Shown here piece after piece: positions 35,159-44,808 of a stretch of DNA of 64,000 nucleotides. Source of the DNA: Gulbenkiania mobilis. Lineage in GTDB: Bacteria; Pseudomonadota; Gammaproteobacteria; Burkholderiales; Chromobacteriaceae. Numbering within the stretch: position 1 is the stretch's first letter; the number at the start of each line of letters is the position of its first letter. The translations under genes and the position numbers were made by a program. The stretch is from the NCBI GenBank assembly GCA_004346645.1, contig SMDA01000005.1, positions 1-64,000 of the forward strand. Direction: 5' to 3'. Below the pieces are notes generated by a model. The model ran no database searches and had not been told where the DNA came from. It saw only the letters and a list, made by a program, of their open reading frames with translations.

Positions 35159-36847
35159 ATGTCACGCATCCTCACCCGCTCCGTTCCGGACGCCGCACAC
35201 CGCGCGCTGGTGGACGAAGGGCTCTCCCCTCTGATGGCCCGTCTGTATGCCGCGCGCGGCATCGGCACGGCGTGCGAGCTGGACTACACCTTGCGGGCGC
35301 TTATTCCTTTCGGGTACCTCAAGAACATCGGCCCGATGGCCTGTCGCCTTGCGGATGCGGTAGAGAAGGGCGAGCGCATCCTGGTGGTGGCCGATTACGA
35401 TGCCGACGGCGCCACCGCCTGCGCGGTGGCGGTGAAAGGGCTGGGGATGCTGGGCGCGCGTGTCGACTTCATCGTTCCCAACCGCTTTGAATACGGTTAT
35501 GGCCTGACCCCGGAGATCGTGGAACTGGCAGCGCAAACCCATCCAGACCTGATTCTTACCGTGGACAACGGCATTGCCAGCGTGGCCGGCGTGGAGGCCG
35601 CGCGCGCGCGCGGCATCGAAGTGCTGATCACTGACCATCACCTGCCCGGCGACCTCCTGCCTGATGCACTGATCGTCAACCCCAACCAGCCAGGCTGCGA
35701 CTTTCCCTCGAAGTGCCTGGCGGGTGTCGGGGTGATGTTCTATGTGCTGATGGCCTTGCGCGCCGAGCAGCGCAGCCGTGGCACCTACCGCGAGCGGCCC
35801 GAGCCCAATCTGGGCGAGCTGCTGGACTACGTGGCGCTGGGCACGGTGGCGGACGTGGTGCGCCTGGATCAGAACAACCGCATTCTGGTGGAGAACGGCC
35901 TCAAGCGTATGCGCGCCGGCCGCATGGCACCGGGTATCGCCGCCCTGTTCCGGGTGGCCGGGCGGGCGCCGCACAAGGCCAATACCTTCGATCTCGGGTT
36001 CACGCTGGGCCCACGGCTGAATGCGGCGGGCCGGCTGGACGACATGAGCCTCGGGATCGCCTGCCTGCTCGCCTCCAGCGACACTCAGGCCGAAGCGCTG
36101 GCACAGGAGCTCGACCGGCTTAATCGGGAGCGGCGCAGCATCGAGCACAGCATGCAGGACGAAGCCTTGGCAGTGCTTTCCACCTTCGACCCGGCCGATC
36201 GCTACACGCTCTCGCTCTACCGTGACGACTGGCACCAGGGCGTGGTAGGCATCGTGGCCTCGCGCCTCAAGGAGCGCTTCCACCGGCCTGCCATCGTGTT
36301 CGCCCCAGGTGACTGCGGCGAGATCAAGGGCTCCGGTCGCTCCATTCCGGGCTTTCACCTGCGCGATGCGCTGGATCTGGTCAGCAAGCGCCACCCCGGG
36401 CTGATTCAGAAGTTTGGCGGGCATGCCATGGCAGCAGGCCTGACCTTGGCCGAAGTAGCGTTCCAGGACTTCCAGCAGGCCTTCGAGCGCGTTGCACGCG
36501 AACTGCTGGATGCCGGGGCTCTCACCCGCACTATCGAGACCGACGGCAGCCTGCCAGGGCGGGAGTTGCATCTGGCCTTGGCCGAAACGCTGGCAGGTGA
36601 AGTGTGGGGGCAGGGCTTCCCTCCACCGTGCTTCCACGATGTGTTCGACGTGATCAGCCAGCGGGTGGTGGGTGGAAAGCACCTCAAGCTGCGGCTGGCG
36701 CGCGAGGGGGCAGAGTTCGATGCCATGCTGTTCAACCAGAGCGACTGGCTGCCCGACCGCATCGATGCGGTGTACCAGGTGGTGGCCAACGAGTGGCAGG
36801 GGCGCAAGGAACTGCAGCTTTATCTCCAGCACTGGACAGCCTGCTAG
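35159..36847 (+). CDS. recJ: Single-stranded-DNA-specific exonuclease RecJ
   Basis: A 562-residue 5'-3' ssDNA exonuclease used in RecF-pathway recombination and mismatch repair. The DHH phosphoesterase motifs are present: VADYDADG (metal ligands D79, D81, D83), VDNGI, and TDHH (159-161). The DHHA1 domain follows (GSGRSIPGFHLRDAL, FGGHAMAAGLTL). It contains two uptake-like words (36446, 36578), the highest density in any one gene here along with gyrA and the rpfE-type gene. Confidence 0.96.
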   Translation: MSRILTRSVPDAAHRALVDEGLSPLMARLYAARGIGTACELDYTLRALIPFGYLKNIGPMACRLADAVEKGERILVVADYDADGATACAVAVKGLGMLGARVDFIVPNRFEYGYGLTPEIVELAAQTHPDLILTVDNGIASVAGVEAARARGIEVLITDHHLPGDLLPDALIVNPNQPGCDFPSKCLAGVGVMFYVLMALRAEQRSRGTYRERPEPNLGELLDYVALGTVADVVRLDQNNRILVENGLKRMRAGRMAPGIAALFRVAGRAPHKANTFDLGFTLGPRLNAAGRLDDMSLGIACLLASSDTQAEALAQELDRLNRERRSIEHSMQDEALAVLSTFDPADRYTLSLYRDDWHQGVVGIVASRLKERFHRPAIVFAPGDCGEIKGSGRSIPGFHLRDALDLVSKRHPGLIQKFGGHAMAAGLTLAEVAFQDFQQAFERVARELLDAGALTRTIETDGSLPGRELHLALAETLAGEVWGQGFPPPCFHDVFDVISQRVVGGKHLKLRLAREGAEFDAMLFNQSDWLPDRIDAVYQVVANEWQGRKELQLYLQHWTAC

Positions 36848-37019
36848 CTTGCGCGGGCAGGGACTCCTTCCTCCTTTGAGCAAACTGTTTTTGCCGCTTG
36901 CCCAACTGGCACTCACGCGCACTGAAGCAAGTACCTGCCCGGCTGATCGTCTTGAATTTGTACATTTTCATCAGATCGCTTAGGCTTGCCGCTGACCCCT
37001 TCCCCGAGGATGCACGTTC

Positions 37020-38519
37020 ATGATCGAGATGGTTCTATCTGCTGGTCTGGTGCTAGCCGGTGCACTCGGCTGGTTCGCCGGCCGCGCCCGGCTGTCTGCG
37101 CGCCATGCGGAAGAGAGCCGCCTGTGCTTGCAGGAGCAGGCAGCCCTTTCAGCACAGCTGGCCGTCTCTGTGGAACAGCAGCAGCAATGGATGCAGCGCC
37201 TGAACGAGGCGGAAGCCACGCTGAGCGCTCTGCGACAGCAACTGGGTGAGGCCCAGCAGCAGGCGGCTGCGCACTGGGCCACGCGTCAGGAGCAGCAGCG
37301 GCAGCTGGAGGCGGTGCGCCAAGCGCAGCAACAGCAGGCAGAGCAGGCCCGCGCCCAGGCAGCAGAGCTTGCCCGGCTGGCTGCGCGTGAGCAGGAACTG
37401 GCCACACTTCTTGGGGAGGAGCGCCGACAGGCCGCCGAAAAGCTCACTCTGCTGACAGAGGCGCGCGAAGCGCTCTCCAACCAGTTCAAGGCACTGGCGG
37501 CCGATATCCTTGAGGAAAAGTCACGCCGCTTCACCGAGCAGAACCGCGAGAACCTGGGCCAGTTGCTCGGCCCGCTGCATGAGCGGATTCAGTCGTTCGG
37601 CAAGCTGGTGCAGGACACCTATGACAAGGACTCCAAGGAGCGGTTGACGCTCGAACAGGAACTGCGGCGCCTGCAGGCGCTCAACACCCGGCTCAACCAG
37701 GATGCGGTGGCGCTTACCAATGCGCTGACCGGCGCCAGCAGTAAGGCGCAGGGTACCTGGGGTGAAATGGTCCTGGAGAAAGTGCTGGAAACCTCGGGGC
37801 TGACCCGCGACCGCGAGTACCGGGTACAGGTGTCGGATGTGGTAGAGACCGAGGAAGGCGGGACGCGTCGCTACCAGCCGGACGTGGTGATCGACCTGCC
37901 GGAAGGCAAGCAACTGGTGGTGGACTCCAAAGTATCGCTCAATGCCTACGTGCGCTACACCGCAGCCACCGACGAGACCGTGCGGGACGCCGAACTGAAG
38001 GCACACATCACTGCCTTGCGCACGCACATTCGCACGCTCTCCGAAAAGCGTTATCAGGACCTCTACCGACTGCGGACGCTCGATTTCGTATTCATGTTCG
38101 TTCCGGTGGAGCCGGCCTATCTTCTGGCGGTGCAGCACGACATGGCCCTGTTCAACGAGGCCTTCGAGCGGCGCATCATGATCGTGGGCCCCAGCACGCT
38201 GCTGGCCACCTTGCGCACCGTCGCCAGCATCTGGCGCTACGAGTACCAGAACCAGAATGCGGTGGAGATTGCCCGTCAGAGCGGTGCCATGTACGACAAG
38301 TTCGTGGGGTTTGCCGAGACGCTGGAAAAGCTCGGCAAGCAGCTGGGGACGGTGCAGGATACCTACGGAAATGCCATGAGGCAGCTTTGCAGTGGAAGTG
38401 GCAATCTTGTGGGGCGGGCAGAAAAGCTGCGCCGCCTCGGCATCAAGAGCAACAAGCAGCTTGCCCCGCATCTCCTGGCGGATGCCGGGGAGGAGCCGGT
38501 CCAACTGGCCGATGAGTGA
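37020..38519 (+). CDS. rmuC: DNA recombination protein RmuC
   Basis: A 499-residue protein. A short N-terminal hydrophobic helix (MVLSAGLVLAGALGWFAG) is followed by a long coiled coil very rich in Gln, Ala and Glu (about residues 25-170). The nuclease-like core follows: GTWGEMVLEKVLETSGL, PDVVIDLPEGKQLVVDSKVSLNAY and DFVFMFVPVEPAYLLAV. RmuC limits inversions at short inverted repeats, probably through nuclease action. An inverted pair of uptake-like repeats lies 7 nt after its stop. Confidence 0.93.
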   Translation: MIEMVLSAGLVLAGALGWFAGRARLSARHAEESRLCLQEQAALSAQLAVSVEQQQQWMQRLNEAEATLSALRQQLGEAQQQAAAHWATRQEQQRQLEAVRQAQQQQAEQARAQAAELARLAAREQELATLLGEERRQAAEKLTLLTEAREALSNQFKALAADILEEKSRRFTEQNRENLGQLLGPLHERIQSFGKLVQDTYDKDSKERLTLEQELRRLQALNTRLNQDAVALTNALTGASSKAQGTWGEMVLEKVLETSGLTRDREYRVQVSDVVETEEGGTRRYQPDVVIDLPEGKQLVVDSKVSLNAYVRYTAATDETVRDAELKAHITALRTHIRTLSEKRYQDLYRLRTLDFVFMFVPVEPAYLLAVQHDMALFNEAFERRIMIVGPSTLLATLRTVASIWRYEYQNQNAVEIARQSGAMYDKFVGFAETLEKLGKQLGTVQDTYGNAMRQLCSGSGNLVGRAEKLRRLGIKSNKQLAPHLLADAGEEPVQLADE

Positions 38520-38526
38520 GAAGGCC

Positions 38527-38566
38527 GCTTCGGCCAACCCTAGACGGCAGCAGGGTTGGCCGAAGC
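38527..38566. repeat. Inverted pair of uptake-like repeats between rmuC and an MFS gene
   Basis: GCTTCGGCCAACCCT (38527-38541) and its exact complement (38552-38566) flank a 10-nt spacer. The pair sits where two genes converge and could serve as a shared hairpin terminator, though there is no T-run. Confidence 0.85.
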
Positions 38567-38577
38567 CGGCGCGCTGC

Positions 38578-39924
38578 TCAGTGCTCCGCGCGATGTAGCC
38601 AGCCGGTGCGTGCGGCCCAGATGGCGGGGCCAGCCCGGACAAGGCCCCAGGTCGCCAGCAGGTTGACCACCGAAGCAATCAGGAACAGCAGGGCCACATT
38701 GTTCTTCAGGGCCAGCACTAGCCCGCTCGCGCCCACCCCGGCCACCATGTAGAAGCCGTTCACGATGTTGTTGGCAGCCACCGCCTGTGAGCGGAACACC
38801 GCCGGGCTGGCGGTCTGCAGCCAGGTGTAGAGCGGTACGGTGAAGAACCCGCCGGAAAACCCCAACAGCGCCACATCCGCCATTACATGCCAGGCGGCGG
38901 CACGCCCGAGGAAGGCCTGCCAGCCCAGAAGCCGGCCTGCCTCGTCCACCAGAGGCTGAGCGCCTTCCAGCGGGGGCAGGTACAAGAGATAGTTGTTGAA
39001 GGCCAGGTCCAGGCCGAATAGCGACAGACCCAGCGCCCCCACCAGTACCAACCCCAACTCCAGACGGCCACGCGAGAGCTTGGCGCACACCACCGAACCG
39101 ATACCGATCCCTACCGAGAAGCAGGCGAGCAGCACCGTGTATACCGAACCATCCCCGCCCAGGTGCAGGCGGGTGAAGATCGGCAGCTGTGTTGTGTAGA
39201 GCGTGCCCATCAGCCAGAACCAGGAGATGCCCAGGATCGCTGCGCGCACATCCGGGAGCCGCCAGGCTTCTTGCAGCAGGTCGCGCGAGTCGGCCCAGAT
39301 GTTCCACGACAACCGAAGCTCCGGCGCGGCCGGCGGCGCCGGTGGCATGGCATGGCTGAAGCCGTAGCCCGCCACGGCAGCGGCCACAGTCAGACCGATG
39401 ATCAGCCCGATGTGATGGTCGGCTGCGATGCTGCCGCCGATCTGGCCGGCGAGAATGGCAATGAAGGTCCCCATCTCGATCAGCCCGTTGCCGCCCACTA
39501 GCTCCTCTCCATGGAGGTACTGCGGCAGCACCGAGTATTTCAGCGGGCCGAAGAAGGTCGAATGCACGCCCATCAGGAAGAGCGCGGCCAGCAGCATGGC
39601 GGCTGACATCAGTACAAAGCCGCCCGCCGCCAGCAGCATGATGCCGACCTCCACCTGCTTGATCCGCCGTGCCACCAGGGCTTTGTCGTAGCGTTCGGCT
39701 ACCTTGCCGGCGGTGGCGGAGAAGAGGAAGAAAGGCAACAGGAATACGGCGGTGGCGACATTGACGAGCTGGGCCGGGGGTAGGCCGGCCAGCGTCAGAC
39801 CATGGAAGCTGATCAGTACGATCACCGCCGTCTTCAGCAGGTTGTCGTTGAGCGCGCCAAGAAACTGCGTGCCAAAAAGAGGCAGAAAGCGCCGCCGGGC
39901 AAAAAAGGAAAAGTCGGTCTTCAC
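38578..39924 (-). CDS. MFS transporter, LplT-like (lysophospholipid transporter family)
   Basis: 448 residues, 12 predicted membrane helices. The N-terminus FLPLFGTQFLGALNDNLLKTAVI and FGPLKYSVLPQYLHGEELVGGNGLIEMGTFIAIL are typical of LplT, which flips lysophospholipids inward for re-acylation. No acyltransferase/Aas partner gene is in the window next to it, so its substrate is not proven. The start is GTG at 39924, without a clear ribosome binding site. Confidence 0.85.
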   Translation of the reverse strand: MKTDFSFFARRRFLPLFGTQFLGALNDNLLKTAVIVLISFHGLTLAGLPPAQLVNVATAVFLLPFFLFSATAGKVAERYDKALVARRIKQVEVGIMLLAAGGFVLMSAAMLLAALFLMGVHSTFFGPLKYSVLPQYLHGEELVGGNGLIEMGTFIAILAGQIGGSIAADHHIGLIIGLTVAAAVAGYGFSHAMPPAPPAAPELRLSWNIWADSRDLLQEAWRLPDVRAAILGISWFWLMGTLYTTQLPIFTRLHLGGDGSVYTVLLACFSVGIGIGSVVCAKLSRGRLELGLVLVGALGLSLFGLDLAFNNYLLYLPPLEGAQPLVDEAGRLLGWQAFLGRAAAWHVMADVALLGFSGGFFTVPLYTWLQTASPAVFRSQAVAANNIVNGFYMVAGVGASGLVLALKNNVALLFLIASVVNLLATWGLVRAGPAIWAARTGWLHRAEH

Positions 39925-39984
39925 GATGCCATCGGAGTGGGCTGCGGGACCGCCATGCTAGCCCACCGCCTTTACCCTGTCATG

Positions 39985-40194
39985 TCAGGGCGTGCGGGGC
40001 GGGCGTCCGGCGCCATCGGCCGGCGGTGGGGAAGGCGGACTGTCCTGCGGTGGCGTGTCGTCGTCCATCAGGATGCGGTGGGCCGGCCCTTCCAAGTCAT
40101 CGAACTGCCCCGAGCGGGTAGCCCACCAGAAGCAGGCGCCGATGACGAAGGCCAGCACGATGCTCAGCGGAATCAGGAGATACAGGCTTTCCAT
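39985..40194 (-). CDS. ccoS: cbb3-type cytochrome oxidase assembly protein CcoS
   Basis: A 69-residue protein with one membrane helix. LYLLIPLSIVLAFVIGACFWWATRSGQFDDLEGPAHRIL is typical of CcoS, including the FDDLEGPAHRIL segment. The C-terminus is a Pro-rich acidic tail. It lies 12 nt after ccoI and is needed in other bacteria to load haem and copper into cbb3 oxidase. The oxidase genes themselves are not in the window. Confidence 0.93.
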   Translation of the reverse strand: MESLYLLIPLSIVLAFVIGACFWWATRSGQFDDLEGPAHRILMDDDTPPQDSPPSPPPADGAGRPPRTP

Positions 40195-40206
40195 GAGTGT
40201 GTCCTG

Positions 40207-42663
40207 TCAGCGCCCCGAGGACGCGTTGGGGCCGGTGCGTCGCACGAGGCGCAACGCATTGCCGACCACGATCAGTGAACTGAGGGCCATACCCAAACTG
40301 GCCAGCCAGGGCGTGACGTGCCCGGCGATGGCCAAGGGCAGCGCCACCAGGTTGTAGCTGGCCGCCCACCACAGGTTCTGGCGTATCACCCCCAGCGTGC
40401 GGTGGCCCAGGGTGACCGCTTGGGGCAGCGTACCCAGACGATCGTTCACGAGGATCATGTCACCGCTGGCACGGGCCACATCGGTGCCGCTGCCCATAGC
40501 CACGGACACGTCCGCCCGGGCCAGGACCGGGGCATCATTGATGCCGTCGCCCATCATCAGCACCCGCCGTCCCTCGGCCTGCAGCGCCGCGACATACGCG
40601 AGCTTGTCTTCCGGGCTGGCTTGGGCCTGCCAGGTATCCAGCTCCAACATGCGCCCCAAACGCTCCACCACGCCCGGGTTGTCCCCCGAGAGCAGGTGTA
40701 GCCGAAGGCCGCGCCGCTTCAGCGTCGCGACAGTGGCTGCCGCGTCCTCCCGGACCGCATCGCCAATGGCGAAGGCGGCAATCCATCCGGCCTCGCTGCC
40801 TAGCACCACTACGGTCTCGCCTTGTCGCCAGTCTTCCAGCGCGGCAGGTGGCGTGCCTGCCAGCGACATCACGAAGGCCGGGCGACCCAGCCGCCAGCGG
40901 CAGCCCCCGATGCGGCCTTCCACGCCCGCTCCGGGCATGTTCTCCGTTTCCACCAGGGTGGGCAGTTCCAGTCCACGCGCGGCGTCGTTAAAGGCGCGGG
41001 CAATCGGGTGTTCAGAGCCCGCTTCAAGTGCGGCGGCGATCGCCAGTGCCTGCTCGGGAAGCGATCCGTCGAGCACGAGAGTGTCGATCAGCTGCATCCG
41101 GCCATGCGTCAGTGTGCCTGTCTTGTCGAACACCACGTCGGTGACGTGTGGCAAGGTTTCCAGCGCATGGCCGCGCGTGGTCAGCATCCCCAGGCTGGCC
41201 AGATGGCCGGTTGCCGCCGTCAGGGCGGCCGGGGTTGCCAGCGAGAGCGCGCAGGGACAGGAGATCACTAGCACCGCGACCATGATCCACAAGGCACGGT
41301 CCGGATCGACAAAGTGCCACCCGATGTAGCTGACGGCAGCCACCAGCAGCAGCACGGTCACGAACCAGCTGGCAAAGCGATCTGCCAGCACAGCCAGCCG
41401 CGGCTTGTCGGCCAGCGCCTGGTCCAGGAGCCGCACGATGCCGGCCAGCCGAGTGTGCTGACCGGTTTCGGTGACCTCCACCACCAAGGGACTGGCGGTG
41501 TTGACGCTGCCAGCGACCACGGCATCGCCCTGGGCTTTCGGGATGGGGCGGCTTTCGCCGGTCAGCAGTGACTCGTCGGCGGCACTGCGTCCTTCCAGGA
41601 CCAGGCCGTCGGTGGGCAGGGTCTCGCCCGGCTTCACCAGCAGCACGTCGCCCTTGGCCAGGTCGGCCACAGGCGCTTCGCTCGCCTCCCGGCTCTTCGG
41701 CCAACCTTGCAGCCGGTGTGCAAAGGCCGGCAGCAGCTTCACAAGATTTTCCGAGGCTTCGCCCGCCTTGCGCCGCGCCACGCCTTCCAGGTAGCGCCCC
41801 CCTAGCAGCAGGAACACGAACATGGACACCGAATCGAAATAAATGCCGTGTTCCACATGATGGATCAGTGCCCAGAAGCTGGCGAAGAAGCCGGTCAGGA
41901 TGCCGATAGTGACAGGGGTGTCCATGCCCAGCCGGCGGGTCTTCAGGTCGCGCCAGGTGCCACGGTAGAAGGGCAGGGCGGAGTACAGGAGCACCGGCAG
42001 CGTCAGCGCAAAGCTCGCCCAGTGCAGGATCCACAGGAACTCGGGGTCGATCTCTCCGTCCCCCGCAATGTAGATGGGCACCGCATACATCATTACCTGC
42101 ATCATCGACAGGCCCGCCACCCACAGTCGGTTGATCGACTGCTTGCGCTCCTTCTGCTGCATCGCCTCCTGACGTGCTGCATCGTAGGGGTGAGCACGAT
42201 AGCCGATGGCGCTGATGGCCTCGAGGATCTGCGACAGGCGTAGCCGGGTGTTGTCCCAGCGTACGCGGGCGCGGTGACTGCTGTAGTTGATGTCCACCGA
42301 CAGCACGCCGGGCAGGCGCTTCACATGCTGCTCGTTCAGCCACACGCAGGCGGCGCAGGTGATGCCTTCCAGCATCAGCGCGGCTTCGCGGATGTCGCCA
42401 TCCTCCACCCGAACGAAGCTCTGCTGCAGTGCATCGCTGTCATAAAGCCGGATCTGGTCCAGCAGCTCTTTGGGCAAGGGTTCTGCCTGGCGGGCACCTT
42501 CGGTACGGTGGGCGTAGTAGTCGCCCAGCCCGCTGTCGATGATGGTCTGCGCCACAGCCTGACAGCCGGCGCAGCAGGTCGCTTCGCTTTTCTCGCGATG
42601 GCGGACGGGAAAGTCGGCGGACTCTGGTATGGGGAGTCCGCAGTGGAAACAGGGTTCATCCAT
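40207..42663 (-). CDS. ccoI: Copper-translocating P1B-type ATPase CcoI/FixI
   Basis: An 818-residue heavy-metal ATPase that supplies copper to cbb3 oxidase. The N-terminus has a Cys-rich zinc-ribbon-like piece (PCFHCG, CCAGC), then an HMA domain with CAAC (GITCAACVWL). The membrane ion motif is CPC (VISCPCALS), the phosphorylation site is DKTGTLTHG, and MMGDGINDAPVL is the hinge. The HP motif is in GSEHPIARAF. It is followed by ccoS, the usual order. An uptake-like word lies at 41696, read in a frame giving Gly-Trp-Pro-Lys. Confidence 0.95.
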   Translation of the reverse strand: MDEPCFHCGLPIPESADFPVRHREKSEATCCAGCQAVAQTIIDSGLGDYYAHRTEGARQAEPLPKELLDQIRLYDSDALQQSFVRVEDGDIREAALMLEGITCAACVWLNEQHVKRLPGVLSVDINYSSHRARVRWDNTRLRLSQILEAISAIGYRAHPYDAARQEAMQQKERKQSINRLWVAGLSMMQVMMYAVPIYIAGDGEIDPEFLWILHWASFALTLPVLLYSALPFYRGTWRDLKTRRLGMDTPVTIGILTGFFASFWALIHHVEHGIYFDSVSMFVFLLLGGRYLEGVARRKAGEASENLVKLLPAFAHRLQGWPKSREASEAPVADLAKGDVLLVKPGETLPTDGLVLEGRSAADESLLTGESRPIPKAQGDAVVAGSVNTASPLVVEVTETGQHTRLAGIVRLLDQALADKPRLAVLADRFASWFVTVLLLVAAVSYIGWHFVDPDRALWIMVAVLVISCPCALSLATPAALTAATGHLASLGMLTTRGHALETLPHVTDVVFDKTGTLTHGRMQLIDTLVLDGSLPEQALAIAAALEAGSEHPIARAFNDAARGLELPTLVETENMPGAGVEGRIGGCRWRLGRPAFVMSLAGTPPAALEDWRQGETVVVLGSEAGWIAAFAIGDAVREDAAATVATLKRRGLRLHLLSGDNPGVVERLGRMLELDTWQAQASPEDKLAYVAALQAEGRRVLMMGDGINDAPVLARADVSVAMGSGTDVARASGDMILVNDRLGTLPQAVTLGHRTLGVIRQNLWWAASYNLVALPLAIAGHVTPWLASLGMALSSLIVVGNALRLVRRTGPNASSGR

Positions 42664-42715
42664 AGCGTGCTATTGTAATCAATCCATCAGCCCTCGGGCG
42701 CGAAAGGAGAATGAC

Positions 42716-43708
42716 ATGTCGATGCAGGCAGTGGTGCAGCACCGGCCGGGTGGCATTGAAACGTTGTCGCTGGAGGTGGTGGAACGGCCCATGCCCGGGC
42801 CGGGCCAGCTTCTGGTAAGGGTTCTGGCTGCCGGTGTGAACCGCGCGGACGTGGTGCAGCGCGAAGGGCATTATCCGCCCCCCGCCGGGGTGACGCCCCT
42901 CCTGGGGCTGGAAGTGGCCGGCATCGTGGAAGCTGTGGGCAGTGCCGGACGCTTTCAACCGGGCGACGCTGTCTTCGGTTTGGTGCCCGGCGGAGGCTAC
43001 GCAGAATACGCCGTGCTCGAGGCCGACCTGGCCATTCCCAAGCCCGACTGGCTGGGGTGGGCCGAGGCTGCCAGCCTGCCCGAAGTGTGGATGACGGCCT
43101 GGCTCAACATGGTGGAGGTGGCCCGGCTGGCCGAGGGCGAGAGCCTGCTGGTGCATGCCGGCGCCAGCGGTGTGGGTGCGGCCACGATCCAGTTGGGCCG
43201 TCTTCTTGGGGCACGGGTGTTTGCCAGTGCCAGCAGCGCGCCCAAGCAGACCTTCTGCCGGGAGCTGGGGGCCGAAAGGGTCTTCAAGGCGCGTGGTGGT
43301 GGCTTTGCGCCGCTGATGAAGGAAGCCGGCGGGGTGGACGTGATACTGGATCCGGTTGGCGGGGCCTACCTTGCAGACAATATCGCCAGCCTGCGCCAGG
43401 ACGGACGCCTGATCTTGATCGGCGTGATGGGCGGCAGTCATGCGGACCTCAATCTCGGGCCGGTGCTGGTCAAGCGCCTGTCGGTGCGCGGCTCCACCCT
43501 GCGCAGCCAGCCGGTCGAGGTGAAGGCCAGACTGGCGCGCGCTCTGGAGCGCACCATCCTCCCCGCGCTGCACGACGGGGCGGTGCGCCTCACCGTGGAT
43601 ACCACCTTCCCGTTTGCGCAGGTGGGCGCGGCACACACCCATATGGAAGCGGATCGCAACCTCGGGAAGATCGTGCTGACCATGCCTGCTGTCACCACCT
43701 TGTCATGA
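42716..43708 (+). CDS. NAD(P)H-quinone oxidoreductase, zinc-independent MDR (PIG3-type)
   Basis: A 330-residue medium-chain dehydrogenase/reductase. GVNRADVVQREGHYPPPAGVTPLLGLEVAGIV is the QOR/PIG3 signature, and LLVHAGASGVGAATIQLGRLLGA the nucleotide-binding loop. The structural-zinc cysteines of alcohol dehydrogenases are absent. It probably reduces quinones with NADPH. AAAGGAGAATGAC precedes the ATG at 42716. A terminator follows. Confidence 0.9.
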   Translation: MSMQAVVQHRPGGIETLSLEVVERPMPGPGQLLVRVLAAGVNRADVVQREGHYPPPAGVTPLLGLEVAGIVEAVGSAGRFQPGDAVFGLVPGGGYAEYAVLEADLAIPKPDWLGWAEAASLPEVWMTAWLNMVEVARLAEGESLLVHAGASGVGAATIQLGRLLGARVFASASSAPKQTFCRELGAERVFKARGGGFAPLMKEAGGVDVILDPVGGAYLADNIASLRQDGRLILIGVMGGSHADLNLGPVLVKRLSVRGSTLRSQPVEVKARLARALERTILPALHDGAVRLTVDTTFPFAQVGAAHTHMEADRNLGKIVLTMPAVTTLS

Positions 43709-43773
43709 AGGGTGGTTACGATGGCGGCGCTGGAAGTCTTCTCCTTGATGCAACCCTTGTAACGGATGGGCTT

Positions 43774-43807
43774 GGGCGGTGCCTGCGGGCGCCGCCCTCT
43801 TTTTTTG
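43774..43807 (+). terminator. Terminator after the quinone oxidoreductase gene
   Basis: GGGCGGTGCC and GGCGCCGCCC pair (one G-T) over a 4-nt loop, then TCTTTTTTT. Clear intrinsic terminator. Confidence 0.85.
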
Positions 43808-43814
43808 TCCTCTC

Positions 43815-44666
43815 TCAGGCGCTATGCGGGCTGAGGGCCTCAATCAGTGCCACCTCCTGGGCATAGCTGAGATCCTTGAGTCGCTGCAGCAGTCGCGCTG
43901 CGTCCACCCCCAGCGCGCGATCGATCTCGTCGTCGACCAGCCGGGCCTCGACAGCCAGCCACAGGCCGCGGCAGGAGGCGGCACTGTCGAAAGTGAGCGG
44001 GCGGATCACCTCAGCCACCAGGCGCAGCTCATCATCGCTGAACAGTCTGGAGAGCACGGCCTGCTCGCGGCGCACGATCTCTGCATAGCGATCGCAGATC
44101 TGGTCCAGGCGGCCCCCTTCAAAGCCATCGGCGCCGGAGGGGGCCGCTTCGGCCAACCTCGAGAGTTCGCCGGAGAAATGGCTTTCGATCAACGGTGCCA
44201 GCTGAGGCAGATCGTCCTGCCACAGGCGGTAGAGGGCGTCGCGAAAAGATGCATTGTCGGTGAACGACAGATCATCGAAGGGCATGGGCGGCAGCACCCC
44301 TTCTCCCAGAAGACGGCTTCCCACCCACAGCCGACCCTCGTCGTCGCGGCGGACCGGGCTGCGCCACGCATCGCTCTCCCCGGTGGCGAGGTTGTCGACG
44401 AGAATGTTCACCTCGGGTTCGCCGCTTTCATTCTCGGGGACGAAGCGCAGCGTCAGTTCGAACAACTCGCGCTTGGGCAGGGTGAGCAGGGCAGGCGGCG
44501 CCTGACGCGCCAGCAGAAAAGCCTCATCGGTTTCATAGACCGTCAACGGGATCTCGCCATCGGTTGTAGCCACGGCGCGCGCCGCGTCCGGTGGACCGGA
44601 GAGCGGGGCCTCCAGCGTCTTGATACGGTCGGTGTTGTCTTCCCACAGGGCATTCCAGTCGTACAT
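43815..44666 (-). CDS. Hypothetical acidic protein (283 aa)
   Basis: A soluble, acidic protein starting MYDWNALWEDNTDRIKTLEAPL. No family recognised. The first half is predicted strand-rich (KRELFELTLRFVPE, PEVNILVDNLATGE), the second half helical (LAPLIESHFSGELSRLAEA, DRALGVDAARLLQRLKDL). I chose the ATG at 44666 because AGGAG lies 6 nt before it; the ATG at 44672 abuts the AGGAG. It stands alone, convergent with the oxidoreductase and divergent from typA. An uptake-like word lies at 44148. Confidence 0.65.
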   Translation of the reverse strand: MYDWNALWEDNTDRIKTLEAPLSGPPDAARAVATTDGEIPLTVYETDEAFLLARQAPPALLTLPKRELFELTLRFVPENESGEPEVNILVDNLATGESDAWRSPVRRDDEGRLWVGSRLLGEGVLPPMPFDDLSFTDNASFRDALYRLWQDDLPQLAPLIESHFSGELSRLAEAAPSGADGFEGGRLDQICDRYAEIVRREQAVLSRLFSDDELRLVAEVIRPLTFDSAASCRGLWLAVEARLVDDEIDRALGVDAARLLQRLKDLSYAQEVALIEALSPHSA

Positions 44667-44756
44667 CGCCATCTCCTGACTTCGGGCTCGAGAGTGTAAA
44701 CAAAGCGGCGCAAACTGTCGTGCAGGCGCGTTGCGGTTAGGAAGGTTGCCGCGAAC

Positions 44757-44766
44757 GTGCTAGAAT
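44757..44766 (+). promoter_or_regulatory. Possible extended -10 promoter of typA
   Basis: GTGCTAGAAT combines a TGn extension with a near-consensus -10 (TAGAAT), 43 nt upstream of the typA ATG. No matching -35 was found. Confidence 0.4.
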
Positions 44767-44808
44767 CGCGCGATTTTCCGTTACCAGACAAAGCTTTCCA
44801 CCCTAGAC

